A stretch of 23,834 nucleotides of DNA from ZC4RG42 sp003242425 (GTDB lineage Bacteria; Pseudomonadota; Gammaproteobacteria; Burkholderiales; SG8-39): positions 1-23,834 of the forward strand of contig CALCIE010000035.1 of the NCBI GenBank assembly GCA_937907425.1. Direction: 5' to 3'. The translations under genes and the position numbers were made by a program. Below the pieces are notes generated by a model. It was not told the origin of the DNA and made no database searches. It saw only the letters and a list, made by a program, of their open reading frames with translations. Positions 13,981 to 22,223 of this stretch are shown here, piece by piece (within the stretch, counting starts at the first letter, position 1; each line of letters opens with the position of its first letter).

Positions 13981-15404
13981 TGGACGATGAACACCGAGTC
14001 TTCGACTGCGGCGATCGACGGGTCGTCAACCGCCTGGACCTGGATGAGGATCTTGTGCGCCCCCCTGTCCGCCATCCCGCCTTCGATGCGCAGGCGCAGC
14101 GGTACCTGGCGCGTCGTGGCCGCGGGCACCTGTATCACATCGTCGCTCGCCACGTGCAGGCTTTCCAGCCCGGTGGCGGTGATGCGGTAGGTGTGCGGCA
14201 TTTCCTGCGTGTTCATGATCTGGACGCGGTAGACGTTCTCGAGCAGACCGTCCTCCACTTCGCGCATCAGGCTGGCGCGGTCGCGTATCACGTCGACCTT
14301 AAGGGGCACGCGCGTATACAGCGAATAGGCCGTCACGCTGATGATACCGAGCAGGATGACGCTGTAAGCCAGCACGCGCGGGCGGAACACGCGCTTGAGC
14401 ATCTGGCTGAAGGACCAGCCGTTGGCCAGCCCGTTCTCGGTCGTGTAGCGGATCAGGCCGCGCGGATAGCCCATCTTGTCCATCACCTGGTTGCAGGCGT
14501 CGATACAGGCGGCGCAGCCGATGCATTCGTATTGCAGGCCGTTGCGGATGTCGATGCCGGTCGGACAGACCTGCACGCACATCGTGCAGTCGATACAGTC
14601 GCCCAGCCCCTGCGCCTTGTGGTCGACCTTGCGGCCGCGCGCCCCGCGCGGTTCGCCGCGGCCGGCGTCGTAGGTCACGACCATGGTGTCGCGGTCGAAC
14701 ATCACGCCCTGGAAGCGTGCGTAGGGGCACATGTACTTGCAGACCTGCTCGCGCATGAAGCCCGCGTTGCCGTAGGTGGCGAAGCTGTAGAACAGCAGCC
14801 AGAAGGTGGCCCAGGGGCCGATGTCGAAATTGAGGATGTCGGCGCCGAGTTCGCGGATCGGGGTGAAATAGCCGACGAAGGTGAAGCCGGTCCACAGCGC
14901 CACCGCGATCCAGGCGCCGTGCTTGGCGGCCTTGATGGCGAACTTGCGCGGCGACATCGGCTCGGCGTCGAGCCGCATGCGGCGCTGGCGGTCGCCCTCG
15001 ATCTTGCGTTCGATCCACATGAAGATCTCGGTGTAGACCGTCTGCGGACAGGCGTAGCCGCACCACAGGCGCCCGCCGATCGCCGTGAACAGGAACAGCG
15101 AATAGGCGCAGATGATCAGCAGCGCCGTGAGATAGATGAAGTCCTGCGGCCAGAAGACGTAGCCGAAGATGTAGAACTTGCGCGCGGCCAGGTCGAACAG
15201 CACGGCCTGGCGGCCGTTCCACTCCAGCCAGCACAGCCCGTAGAAGACGAGCTGGGTGAACCAGACGAGCGTCCATCGCCAGGCGGCGAACCACCCGTGC
15301 ACAGCGCGCGGGTAGATCTTCTTGCGTACCTCGTAAAGGCTTTGTTCGACCTCGTCGATCGCGCCGGCCTGCACGACCGGGATCTCTTCTAACCGGCGAC
15401 TCAC
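13977..15404 (-). CDS. ccoG: CcoG (FixG), membrane Fe-S protein for cbb3 oxidase maturation
   Basis: A 475-residue protein with about five membrane helices. It contains the RLWCGYACPQTVYTEIF and CKYMCPYARFQG motifs and two ferredoxin-type [4Fe-4S] clusters around residues 270-310 (CIDCTMCVQVCP and CIGCAACIDACN). A C-terminal immunoglobulin-like periplasmic domain follows. CcoG reduces copper for delivery to the oxidase, an activity reported for the family. The start is GTG 15404, with a GGAG site seven bases upstream. It is the first gene after the terminator that ends ccoNOQP, so it may have its own promoter in the 100 bases between. Confidence 0.96.
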   Translation of the reverse strand: MSRRLEEIPVVQAGAIDEVEQSLYEVRKKIYPRAVHGWFAAWRWTLVWFTQLVFYGLCWLEWNGRQAVLFDLAARKFYIFGYVFWPQDFIYLTALLIICAYSLFLFTAIGGRLWCGYACPQTVYTEIFMWIERKIEGDRQRRMRLDAEPMSPRKFAIKAAKHGAWIAVALWTGFTFVGYFTPIRELGADILNFDIGPWATFWLLFYSFATYGNAGFMREQVCKYMCPYARFQGVMFDRDTMVVTYDAGRGEPRGARGRKVDHKAQGLGDCIDCTMCVQVCPTGIDIRNGLQYECIGCAACIDACNQVMDKMGYPRGLIRYTTENGLANGWSFSQMLKRVFRPRVLAYSVILLGIISVTAYSLYTRVPLKVDVIRDRASLMREVEDGLLENVYRVQIMNTQEMPHTYRITATGLESLHVASDDVIQVPAATTRQVPLRLRIEGGMADRGAHKILIQVQAVDDPSIAAVEDSVFIVQ

Positions 15405-15444
15405 GCTCTGCTCCGTATCAGAAACTTGCTGCTTCGTGCCCGTG

Positions 15445-15480
15445 GAAAAAAAGAACGCGCGGGCCCGTGTTGCCCGCGCG
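15445..15480 (-). terminator. Rho-independent terminator after ccoP
   Basis: On the minus strand a nine-base perfect GC stem (CGCGCGGGC / GCCCGCGCG, seven-base loop) is followed by TTCTTTTTTTCC. It lies 24 bases beyond the ccoP stop and separates ccoNOQP from ccoG. Confidence 0.9.
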
Positions 15481-15504
15481 ATTCGTGTCTTTCAGACCAC
15501 GTGC

Positions 15505-16485
15505 TCAGGACGACTGTCCCACTTTGACCGGCTCGGCCTGACCCGGTTCGCTCTTGTCCGGCTCGGCCAGCGGATTCCGTTGCGGCGGAGTGTTGGACAG
15601 GCTCCAGATATAAGCGGCCAACACGTGAATTTTAGATTCGCCGAGGAAATCCTTCCACGCCGGCATGACGTTGTTGCGGCCCTTGGTGATCGTTTCGACG
15701 ATCGTCGCCTCGGAGCTGCCGTACAGCCAGACGTTGTCGGTCAGGTTCGGCGCGCCGAGCATCTTGTTGCCGGTGCCGTCGGCGCCGTGACAGACCGCGC
15801 AGTTCTGCGCGAACAGCGGCTTGCCGCGCGAGGCGCGGATCGAGTCGTGCGGCAGCCCCGAGAGCGAACGCACATAGTGCGCCACGTCGCGGGTACCGTC
15901 GCTGCCGAGCGCCGCACCAAGGGGCGGCATCACACCGTTGCGGCCGTTGGTGATGGTCGCCACGATGGTCTGCGGATCGCCGCCATACAGCCAGTCGTTG
16001 TCGGTGAGGTTCGGGAAGCCCTTGCTGCCGCGCGCGTCCGAAGCGTGGCACTGCGCACAGTAGTTGAGGTACATGTTCTGCCCCATCGCGATGGCGGCAG
16101 GGTCGGCGGCCACCTCCTCGATCGACATCTGGGCGTACTTGGCATAGAGCGGCCCGAACTTCTGTTCGGCCTGGCGCTGCTCTTCCTCGTAGCGCTTGGC
16201 CGAGCTCCAGCCGAGGGTCCCCTCCCAGAAGCCAAGGCCCGGGTAGAACACCAGATAGCCGAGCGCGAAGACGATCGTGATGTAGAACAGCCAGCGCCAC
16301 CAGTTGGGCAGCGGGTTGTTCAGTTCCTGCAGGTCTTCGTCCCACACGTGGCCGGTGGTTTCCACCTTCGCACCCGGCACGCGCCGCTTGCTTTGCGACT
16401 GCAGCAGGATCGCGCAGCCGATGATCGATGCGAGGGTGATGATGCCGACGTAATACCCCCAGAAGCTGCTGACGAAATCGGTCAT
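15505..16485 (-). CDS. ccoP: CcoP, dihaem cytochrome c subunit of cbb3 oxidase
   Basis: A 326-residue subunit. Two membrane helices lie in the N-terminal 85 residues, followed by two cytochrome c domains with haem-binding CAQCH (residues 143-147) and CAVCH (229-233). Likely axial methionines are Met186 (NGVMPP) and Met274 (NNVMPA). It passes electrons from soluble cytochrome c to CcoO. Its sequence VWDEDLQELNNPLPNWWRWLFYITIVF is a CcoP hallmark. The start ATG overlaps the ccoQ stop (ATGA), and a Rho-independent terminator follows the gene. The C-terminal 25 residues are Pro/Glu-rich and look unstructured. Confidence 0.98.
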   Translation of the reverse strand: MTDFVSSFWGYYVGIITLASIIGCAILLQSQSKRRVPGAKVETTGHVWDEDLQELNNPLPNWWRWLFYITIVFALGYLVFYPGLGFWEGTLGWSSAKRYEEEQRQAEQKFGPLYAKYAQMSIEEVAADPAAIAMGQNMYLNYCAQCHASDARGSKGFPNLTDNDWLYGGDPQTIVATITNGRNGVMPPLGAALGSDGTRDVAHYVRSLSGLPHDSIRASRGKPLFAQNCAVCHGADGTGNKMLGAPNLTDNVWLYGSSEATIVETITKGRNNVMPAWKDFLGESKIHVLAAYIWSLSNTPPQRNPLAEPDKSEPGQAEPVKVGQSS

Positions 16486-16640
16486 TGCCGTGCCCCCGTG
16501 TCCTCTTCTTCTTCAAGTACAGATTTCGCGGCGCGCTCGAATCCCGCCTTGCTCCACGGACCGTAGGCCCACAGCACGATGCCGATGAACGACAGGAAGC
16601 TCAGTACGGTGATCAACGCGCGCAGATCGTTCAGTTCCAT
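16482..16640 (-). CDS. ccoQ: CcoQ, small subunit of cbb3 oxidase
   Basis: A 52-residue protein with one membrane helix (LRALITVLSFLSFIGIVLWA) followed by YGPWSKAGFERAAK and an acidic Glu-rich tail, as in other CcoQ proteins. It is a stabilising component of the cbb3 complex. ATG 16640 has an AAGG site eight bases upstream. Its stop overlaps the ccoP start, and the ccoO stop is nine bases before it. I translated it directly; its size and position support the identity. Confidence 0.9.
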   Translation of the reverse strand: MELNDLRALITVLSFLSFIGIVLWAYGPWSKAGFERAAKSVLEEEEDTGARQ

Positions 16641-16649
16641 GATTGCGCC

Positions 16650-17264
16650 TTAGTTGCGGTCTTTGAGTGCGAGGCCGAGGCTCTGCAGGTAAGCGATCAG
16701 CACGTCCAGTTCGGTCTTGCCTTGCAGCGCCTTGGGCGCCTCGGCAATTTCCTCGTCGGTGTACGGCACACCGAGCTTACGCAGAGTCCTCATGCGCGCC
16801 TGGATGGTGCTGTTGTCCACCGGCGCGTTCTCCAGCCACGGGTAGGCCGGCATGATCGACTCGGGCACCACCGCACGCGGATTGATCAGGTGGATGCGGT
16901 GCCATTCGTCGCTGTAGCGGCCGCCCACGCGGGCGAGGTCCGGACCGGTACGCTTCGAGCCCCACAGGAAGGGGTGGTCGTACACGAACTCGCCGGCCAC
17001 CGAGTAGTGGCCGTAGCGTTCGGTTTCGGCCCGGAACGGACGGATCATCTGCGAATGGCAGTTGTTGCAGCCCTCGCGGATGTAGATGTCCCGTCCCGCC
17101 AGCTGCACCGCGTTGTACGGCTTCAGACCCGCCACCGGCGTGGTGGTGGACTTCTGGAAGAACAGCGGAACGATTTCGAGCAGACCGCCGACGCTCACCA
17201 CCAACAACGTGAGGACGATCAGCCAACCGACGTTGCGCTCGATTTTCTCTTGTGTGAAAGCCAT
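16650..17264 (-). CDS. ccoO: CcoO, monohaem cytochrome c subunit of cbb3 oxidase
   Basis: A 204-residue subunit with one N-terminal membrane helix (around residues 12-36) and a cytochrome c domain with haem site CNNCH (Cys66, Cys69, His70) in the typical EGCNNCHSQMIRPFRAE stretch. A candidate axial Met is in ESIMPAYPWL. It receives electrons from CcoP and passes them to the catalytic subunit CcoN. It begins 15 bases after the ccoN stop, with an AGGGAT site. Length matches the family. Confidence 0.98.
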   Translation of the reverse strand: MAFTQEKIERNVGWLIVLTLLVVSVGGLLEIVPLFFQKSTTTPVAGLKPYNAVQLAGRDIYIREGCNNCHSQMIRPFRAETERYGHYSVAGEFVYDHPFLWGSKRTGPDLARVGGRYSDEWHRIHLINPRAVVPESIMPAYPWLENAPVDNSTIQARMRTLRKLGVPYTDEEIAEAPKALQGKTELDVLIAYLQSLGLALKDRN

Positions 17265-17279
17265 TTTCTTGATCCCTCG

Positions 17280-18713
17280 TTACGCGTGGGCATGAGCTTC
17301 GACGGGCGGGATGCGCGCATCCACGCGCTCCCCGATCGCCGCCGTCTTGATGAGGTTGTAGAGCATCAAGAACATGCCGGCCAGGTACATCAGACCGCCC
17401 AGAACGCGGATCGCGTAGAACGGCATGCTGGCCTTGGTCGACTCGACGAAGGTATAGGTGAGCGTGCCGTCGTCATTGACCGCGCGCCACATCAGACCCT
17501 GGGTCACCCCCGAGATCCACATCGCGGCGATGTACAGCACGATGCCGATGGTGGCGATCCAGAAGTGCAGCGTGATGAGCTTGGTGCTCCACATCTCGGT
17601 GCGGCCGTACATGCGCGGGATCAGGTAGTAGAGCGAGCCGATGGTGATGAAGCCCACCCAGCCGAGCGCGCCGGAGTGCACGTGGCCGATGGTCCAGTCG
17701 GTGTAGTGCGAGAGCGCGTTCACCGTCTTGATCGACATCATCGGACCCTCGAAGGTCGACATGCCGTAGAACGACAGCGACACGATCAGGAACTTGAGGA
17801 TCGGGTCGGTGCGCAGTTTGTGCCAGGCGCCCGACAGGGTCATGATGCCGTTGATCATGCCGCCCCAGGACGGCGCCAGCAGGATCAGCGAGAACAGCAT
17901 GCCGACGCTCTGCGTCCAGTCGGGCAGCGCGGTGTAATGCAGGTGGTGCGGACCGGCCCACATGTACACGAAGATCAGCGCCCAGAAGTGCACTACCGAC
18001 AGACGGTAGGAGTACACGGGGCGCTGCGCCTGCTTCGGCACGAAGTAGTACATCATGCCGAGGAAGCCGGCGGTCAGGAAAAAGCCCACCGCGTTGTGAC
18101 CGTACCACCACTGGATCATGGCGTCCTGCACCCCGGCGTAGGCCGAGTAGGACTTGAGGAACGTGGCGGGCAGCGCCGCGCTGTTGACGATGTGCAGCAG
18201 CGCCACGGCCAGGATGAAGGCGCCGAAGAACCAGTTCGCCACGTAGATGTGCGGCACCTTGCGCTTGGCGATGGTGCCGAAGAACACGATGGCGTACGCG
18301 ATCCAGACGAGGGCGATCAGGATGTCGATCGGCCACTCCAGCTCGGCGTACTCCTTGGAGGTCGTGATGCCCAGCGGCAGGGTGATGGCCGCCAGGACGA
18401 TGACCGCCTGCCAACCCCAGAAGGTGAAGGCCGCCAGCTTGTCACTGAACAGCCGCACCTGACAGGTGCGCTGGACGACGTAGTACGACGTCGCGAACAG
18501 ACCGCAGCCGCCGAACGCGAAGATCACCGCGTTGGTGTGCAGCGGGCGTAGTCGCCCGAACGAAAGCCACGGTATGCCGTGGGTCATGTCCGGGAACACA
18601 AACTGTAAAGCGATGAACACGCCGACGAACATGCCGACGATGCCCCAGACCACCGTCATGACGGCGAACTGCTTTACAACCTTGTAGTTATAGGTTTCTT
18701 GTGTGGCGTCCAT
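17280..18713 (-). CDS. ccoN: CcoN, catalytic subunit of cbb3-type cytochrome oxidase
   Basis: A 477-residue membrane protein with twelve expected helices that reduces O2 to water with very high affinity at the cytoplasmic membrane. The metal ligands are present: His59 (RPLHTNAV) and His346 for low-spin haem b, His206, His256 and His257 for CuB (GHNAVGFF and AGPHHLHY), His344 for haem b3 (GHVHSG), and Tyr250 at the position of the cross-linked Tyr. ATG 18713 follows a GGGGAAG site; an in-frame start at 18782 is upstream of the family N-terminus. An Fnr-type box and a TAGGAT -10 precede it. It leads the ccoN-O-Q-P transcript. Confidence 0.98.
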   Translation of the reverse strand: MDATQETYNYKVVKQFAVMTVVWGIVGMFVGVFIALQFVFPDMTHGIPWLSFGRLRPLHTNAVIFAFGGCGLFATSYYVVQRTCQVRLFSDKLAAFTFWGWQAVIVLAAITLPLGITTSKEYAELEWPIDILIALVWIAYAIVFFGTIAKRKVPHIYVANWFFGAFILAVALLHIVNSAALPATFLKSYSAYAGVQDAMIQWWYGHNAVGFFLTAGFLGMMYYFVPKQAQRPVYSYRLSVVHFWALIFVYMWAGPHHLHYTALPDWTQSVGMLFSLILLAPSWGGMINGIMTLSGAWHKLRTDPILKFLIVSLSFYGMSTFEGPMMSIKTVNALSHYTDWTIGHVHSGALGWVGFITIGSLYYLIPRMYGRTEMWSTKLITLHFWIATIGIVLYIAAMWISGVTQGLMWRAVNDDGTLTYTFVESTKASMPFYAIRVLGGLMYLAGMFLMLYNLIKTAAIGERVDARIPPVEAHAHA

Positions 18714-18781
18714 TGGTAGGCGCTTCCCCTTGGCTATGAAATTCGTTTGCGACGCGCGCAGGCATCCAATATGGCGAGCCA

Positions 18782-18787
18782 ATCCTA
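18782..18787 (-). promoter_or_regulatory. -10-like hexamer for ccoN
   Basis: TAGGAT on the minus strand matches TATAAT at four of six positions. It predicts a transcript start near 18775, placing the Fnr-type box centre at about -40.5, as in class II Fnr promoters. Confidence 0.5.
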
Positions 18788-18808
18788 TGGCTCGCGAAAA
18801 ATCTTCAC

Positions 18809-18822
18809 TTGATTTAGGTCAA
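18809..18822. promoter_or_regulatory. Fnr-type box upstream of ccoN
   Basis: TTGAT-TTAG-GTCAA matches the Fnr/Dnr consensus with one change (G for A at the start of the right half). It lies in the 170-base ccoS-ccoN gap, about 100 bases before the ccoN start. Confidence 0.8.
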
Positions 18823-18883
18823 AGGCTGTTTCGAGACGCCATCCACGCAGTCGATAGCCACCATCGACCGGCGCGATATCGGT

Positions 18884-19051
18884 TCAGCGCGGCGTGCTTT
18901 GTCCCGAAGGACGGTCGTCGTCGAGCAGGATCTTGAAGGCGGGTCCTTCGAGATCGTCGAACTGGCCGCCCCGGAGGGCGTGCCAAAACACCACGGCGAT
19001 CACGAACACCAGGACCACGGACAGCGGGATGAGCAGATACAGTGCATCCAT
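18884..19051 (-). CDS. ccoS: CcoS (FixS), cbb3 oxidase maturation protein
   Basis: A 55-residue protein with a single membrane helix starting MDALYLLIPLSVVLVFVIA, then FWHALRGGQFDDLEGPAFKI, which is the CcoS signature. It is needed to insert redox centres into the catalytic subunit. ATG 19051 lies six bases after the ccoI stop, so it is cotranscribed with ccoI. It ends 170 bases before ccoN, and the ccoN Fnr-type box is in that gap. I translated it directly; length and motif fit the family well. Confidence 0.93.
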   Translation of the reverse strand: MDALYLLIPLSVVLVFVIAVVFWHALRGGQFDDLEGPAFKILLDDDRPSGQSTPR

Positions 19052-19057
19052 CTTTCT

Positions 19058-21550
19058 TCACTTCCCCGCCTGCCCGCGGCGCAGCCGCAGCGCGTTCGCC
19101 ACCACCAGCAGCGAACTCGCCGACATGCCCAGCGCGGCAAGCCAGGGTGAAACCAGTCCGGCCACGGCGGCCGGGATCACGAGCAGATTGTAACCAAATC
19201 CCCAGGCGAGATTTTGCCTGATAATTCGGCGGCTTTTCTCGGTCAGCGCGAGAACGCGCAGCAAATCGTAAGGTTTGCCGCTCAGCAGCACCGCATCTGC
19301 GTGCGCCTGCGACAGCGTGGCGCCGCTCGCCATCGCGATCGACACGTCGGCCTGCGCGAGCACCGGCGCGTCGTTGACGCCGTCGCCCACCATCGCCACG
19401 ACGCGCCCTTCGCGCTGCAGCGCGCGCACGTACTCGCCCTTCTCTTCCGGCGTGGCTTCGGCGCGCGCGTATTCGATGCCCAGGCGCTGCGCCACCTCGC
19501 GCACCGCGCCCTCGCCGTCGCCGCTGAGCAGATGCACGCGCTTGCCGGCGGCGCGCAGCGCCTCGATCAGCTCGCGCGCCTGCGGCTTGAGGGCGTCGCC
19601 CAGCACGAAACAGGCGACGGGTCCGCGGCGGTCGTACAGCCAGGCTTCGGTATGCATCGAGGCGTCGCGGCGGAGCGCCTGCGCCGCCGCAAGCGCTTCC
19701 GCGTAGCGGAATCTGCCCAGGCGGTAACGTTCGCCCTCCACCGTGCCTTCCACGCCTTCGCCGGGCGTATTGACCACTTCCACGGCCACGGCGCCCGCCT
19801 GGCCCAGTTCCTCCTCCGCGTAGCGCACGATCGCGCGCGCGATCGGATGCTCGGAGCCCGCTTCCAGCGCCGCGGCGATGGCCACGGCGCGTTCGCGCGA
19901 AAGCGCCCCGTGCATGCGCACGTCGAGCACACGCGGCTCGCCCTCGGTCAGCGTGCCGGTCTTGTCGAATACCACGTCGGTGGCGCGCGCGAGCGTTTCC
20001 ACGACATGGCCGCGCGTGGCCACGAAACCGCGGCGCGCAAGCTCGCCCGTCGCGGCGGTCAGCGCGACCGGCGTGGCAAGCGACAGCGCGCAGGGACAGG
20101 TGGCCACCAGCACGGACACGGTGATCCACAGCGCGCGCTCCGGATCGACGAAACTCCAGCCCACGGCCGTGGCGGCCGCCACGACCAGGATCAGGGTCAC
20201 GAACCGGTGCGCGTAGCGGTCGGCCAGTTCCGCCAGCGGCTGCCGCTCGGCGGCGGCGCGCTCGACCAGGCGCACGATCGAGGACAGCATGGTGTCGGTG
20301 CCCACCCGATCGATGCGCATGATCATCGGGCTGGTGACGTTGATGGAGCCGCCGACCAGCGCGCTGCCGGCCGTCTTCACCACCGGCAGGCTTTCGCCGG
20401 TCAGCATGCTCTCGTTCACTTCGCTCGCGCCTTCGACCACCGTGCCGTCGGCCGGCACCGCTTCGCCGGGCTTCACCAGGGCGTAGTCGCCCACGGCGAA
20501 ATTCGCCACCGCGATGCGTTCGGTCTCACGCGAACGCGGGTAGTCCAGCAGACGCTCGCCGGTGGCGGGCGTCAGCCAGCCCAGGTAGCTCAGCGCATCG
20601 CTCACCTTGACGCGCGCGAGCAGTTCCAGATAGCGGCCGAGCAGCAGCACCGCGACGAACATGGTGACGGTGTCGAAATAGACGTCGCCGCTGGCGGTGA
20701 GCGTGGCCCAGACGCTCGCGCCGAACCCCACCGCGATGCCCAGCGCCACGGGGAAATCCATGCCGAAGCGGCGCAGGCGCCATTCGCGCCAGGCGCCGCG
20801 GAAGAAGGGCTGCGCCGAATAGCCGACCACGGGAATGGTGAGCAGCATGCTCGCCCAGCGCATCATCTGCTCGATGTCCTGCGTCATGGTCCCGTCGGTG
20901 GCGACGTACACCGGAATGGCGTACATCATCACCTGCATCATGCCGAAGCCGGCGACGAACAGGCGCCACAGCCATTGCCGGTGCTCGGCCTTGCGCAGCA
21001 GCTCGGCGCGGTCCGGCTGGTAGGGATGCGCACGGTAGCCGATGGCGCGGATGCGTTGCAGCACGCGGCTCAACGGCGTGTCCGGGTTCCAGCGCACCTG
21101 CGCGCGGCGCGTCACATAGTTCACGTCCACCGCCTGCACGCCGTCGATGCGCTTCAGGGTTTCCTCGACCAGCCACACGCAGGCCGCGCAGCGCACGCCT
21201 TCCAGAAGCAGGCTGGCTTCGCAACTGCCGTCTTCGTTCCTGCGCACGAACGTGGACTGGAACGTCGGGTCGTCGTAGACGGACAGAAGCTCCCCGTCGG
21301 CTTCATCCGGGCGTTCGGCGGGAGCCGTGCGAAGGCGGTAATAATCGTCGAGTCCCTGGTCGAGAATGGCGAGCGCCACCGCTTCGCAGCCCGGACAGCA
21401 GAAGGTGCGCCACTGGCCGCCGACGAACGCGCGCCGGCCGCCGGCGCCTTCGGCAGGCAGGCCGCAATGGAAACAGACGGAATCGAGTTCGGCGTCGCGC
21501 TCGGCGACTTCCGGCAATGCTGCGCTCAGAAGCTGCTCCTTCTCGTTCAT
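19058..21550 (-). CDS. ccoI: CcoI (FixI), copper-transporting P1B-type ATPase for cbb3 oxidase
   Basis: An 830-residue membrane copper pump that supplies Cu(I) for the cbb3 oxidase. The N-terminus has a FixI-type cysteine-rich region (CFHCGLP at 26-32 and CCPGC at 51-55), then an HMA domain with VRCAAC (Cys121, Cys124). The actuator TGES is at 384-387, the ion-binding CPC at 485-487, and the phosphorylation motif DKTGT starts at Asp529. GDGVNDAP follows in the P-domain. No Shine-Dalgarno precedes ATG 21550 (the upstream bases are CCTCCCCC), so translation may be leaderless or start atypically. A strong Fnr palindrome lies about 40 bases upstream. Confidence 0.97.
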   Translation of the reverse strand: MNEKEQLLSAALPEVAERDAELDSVCFHCGLPAEGAGGRRAFVGGQWRTFCCPGCEAVALAILDQGLDDYYRLRTAPAERPDEADGELLSVYDDPTFQSTFVRRNEDGSCEASLLLEGVRCAACVWLVEETLKRIDGVQAVDVNYVTRRAQVRWNPDTPLSRVLQRIRAIGYRAHPYQPDRAELLRKAEHRQWLWRLFVAGFGMMQVMMYAIPVYVATDGTMTQDIEQMMRWASMLLTIPVVGYSAQPFFRGAWREWRLRRFGMDFPVALGIAVGFGASVWATLTASGDVYFDTVTMFVAVLLLGRYLELLARVKVSDALSYLGWLTPATGERLLDYPRSRETERIAVANFAVGDYALVKPGEAVPADGTVVEGASEVNESMLTGESLPVVKTAGSALVGGSINVTSPMIMRIDRVGTDTMLSSIVRLVERAAAERQPLAELADRYAHRFVTLILVVAAATAVGWSFVDPERALWITVSVLVATCPCALSLATPVALTAATGELARRGFVATRGHVVETLARATDVVFDKTGTLTEGEPRVLDVRMHGALSRERAVAIAAALEAGSEHPIARAIVRYAEEELGQAGAVAVEVVNTPGEGVEGTVEGERYRLGRFRYAEALAAAQALRRDASMHTEAWLYDRRGPVACFVLGDALKPQARELIEALRAAGKRVHLLSGDGEGAVREVAQRLGIEYARAEATPEEKGEYVRALQREGRVVAMVGDGVNDAPVLAQADVSIAMASGATLSQAHADAVLLSGKPYDLLRVLALTEKSRRIIRQNLAWGFGYNLLVIPAAVAGLVSPWLAALGMSASSLLVVANALRLRRGQAGK

Positions 21551-21577
21551 GGGGGAGGCTAAGGTATATCGGTGCGG

Positions 21578-21601
21578 CCGATTTGATGGAGATCAAATCG
21601 G
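21578..21601. promoter_or_regulatory. Perfect extended Fnr palindrome upstream of ccoI
   Basis: The core TTGAT-GGAG-ATCAA (21583-21596) is a perfect Fnr box. The symmetry extends to ten-base arms (CCGATTTGAT and its reverse complement). It centres 40 bases from the ccoI ATG and 85 bases from the mug-like start. Confidence 0.85.
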
Positions 21602-21674
21602 GAGGACCGTGTCCGCGATTCTTCCGCCGGCCGCGCAACGCGTGCACAATGCGCGGCTTTCTTGTTTCACCGTC

Positions 21675-22223
21675 ATGCCACGCCCGTTGCCGACCCGACC
21701 GCTGCCGGACTATATCCGCAAAAACCTGCGGCTGCTGTCGATCGGCATCAATCCCGGCCGGATGTCGTCGGAACTGGGGTTCGCGTTCGCGCATCCGCGC
21801 AACCGCTTCTGGCCCGCGTTCAACGCCGCCGGACTGGTGCCTGAGACGCTCACGCCCTCGGTCGCGGCGGTGGAACGCCTGTTCCATCACTACGGCATCG
21901 GATTCACCGATGTGGTGAGCCGCCCCACTCCTCAGGCCAGCGACCTCACCGCCGCGGACTGGCGTGACGGTGCGTCGAAATTGCGCGCAAAACTGGAACG
22001 CTATCAGCCGGGCATCGCCTGGTTCCACGGCCGCCTGGCATTGCACAACTTCCTTCGCTACGGCGGCTTCGCGATGAAACCCGAGAACTGGGGACTCCAA
22101 TCGTTCCGCATCGGCGCCACGCGCGTCTTTCTGTCGCCCTCGCCGAGTCCGGCGAACGCGGCGGTGCGCCTGGAAACATTGATCGACAACTACCGCGCCC
22201 TGCGCGACCTGCTCGAACCATGA
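21675..22223 (+). CDS. Mismatch-specific DNA glycosylase (Mug/TDG family)
   Basis: A 182-residue DNA repair enzyme of the uracil-DNA glycosylase superfamily, Mug/TDG branch, which removes uracil or thymine mispaired with guanine. The first motif is LLSIGINPGRMSSELGFAFA, followed by HPRNRFWPAFNAAGL. The second conserved motif is LSPSPSPANAA near the C-terminus. ATG 21675 is chosen because the conserved protein begins here; the longer open frame upstream is a shadow of ccoI. It overlaps the next gene by ATGA. Substrate specificity within the family cannot be read from the sequence. Confidence 0.9.
   Translation: MPRPLPTRPLPDYIRKNLRLLSIGINPGRMSSELGFAFAHPRNRFWPAFNAAGLVPETLTPSVAAVERLFHHYGIGFTDVVSRPTPQASDLTAADWRDGASKLRAKLERYQPGIAWFHGRLALHNFLRYGGFAMKPENWGLQSFRIGATRVFLSPSPSPANAAVRLETLIDNYRALRDLLEP

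Noticed and set aside
13965..15392. Plus-strand open frame opposite ccoG (475 residues)
   Set aside because: An exact mirror of ccoG length with Asp/Val/His-rich shadow composition.
16485..18551. Long plus-strand open frame opposite ccoN, ccoO and ccoQ (688 residues)
   Set aside because: No recognisable domain, and the composition is biased like an antisense shadow of three well-identified genes.
19214..21562. Long open frame on the plus strand opposite ccoI (782 residues)
   Set aside because: Its translation is rich in His, Arg, Ala and Gln, as expected of a GC-rich antisense shadow, and ccoI on the other strand has clear motifs throughout.
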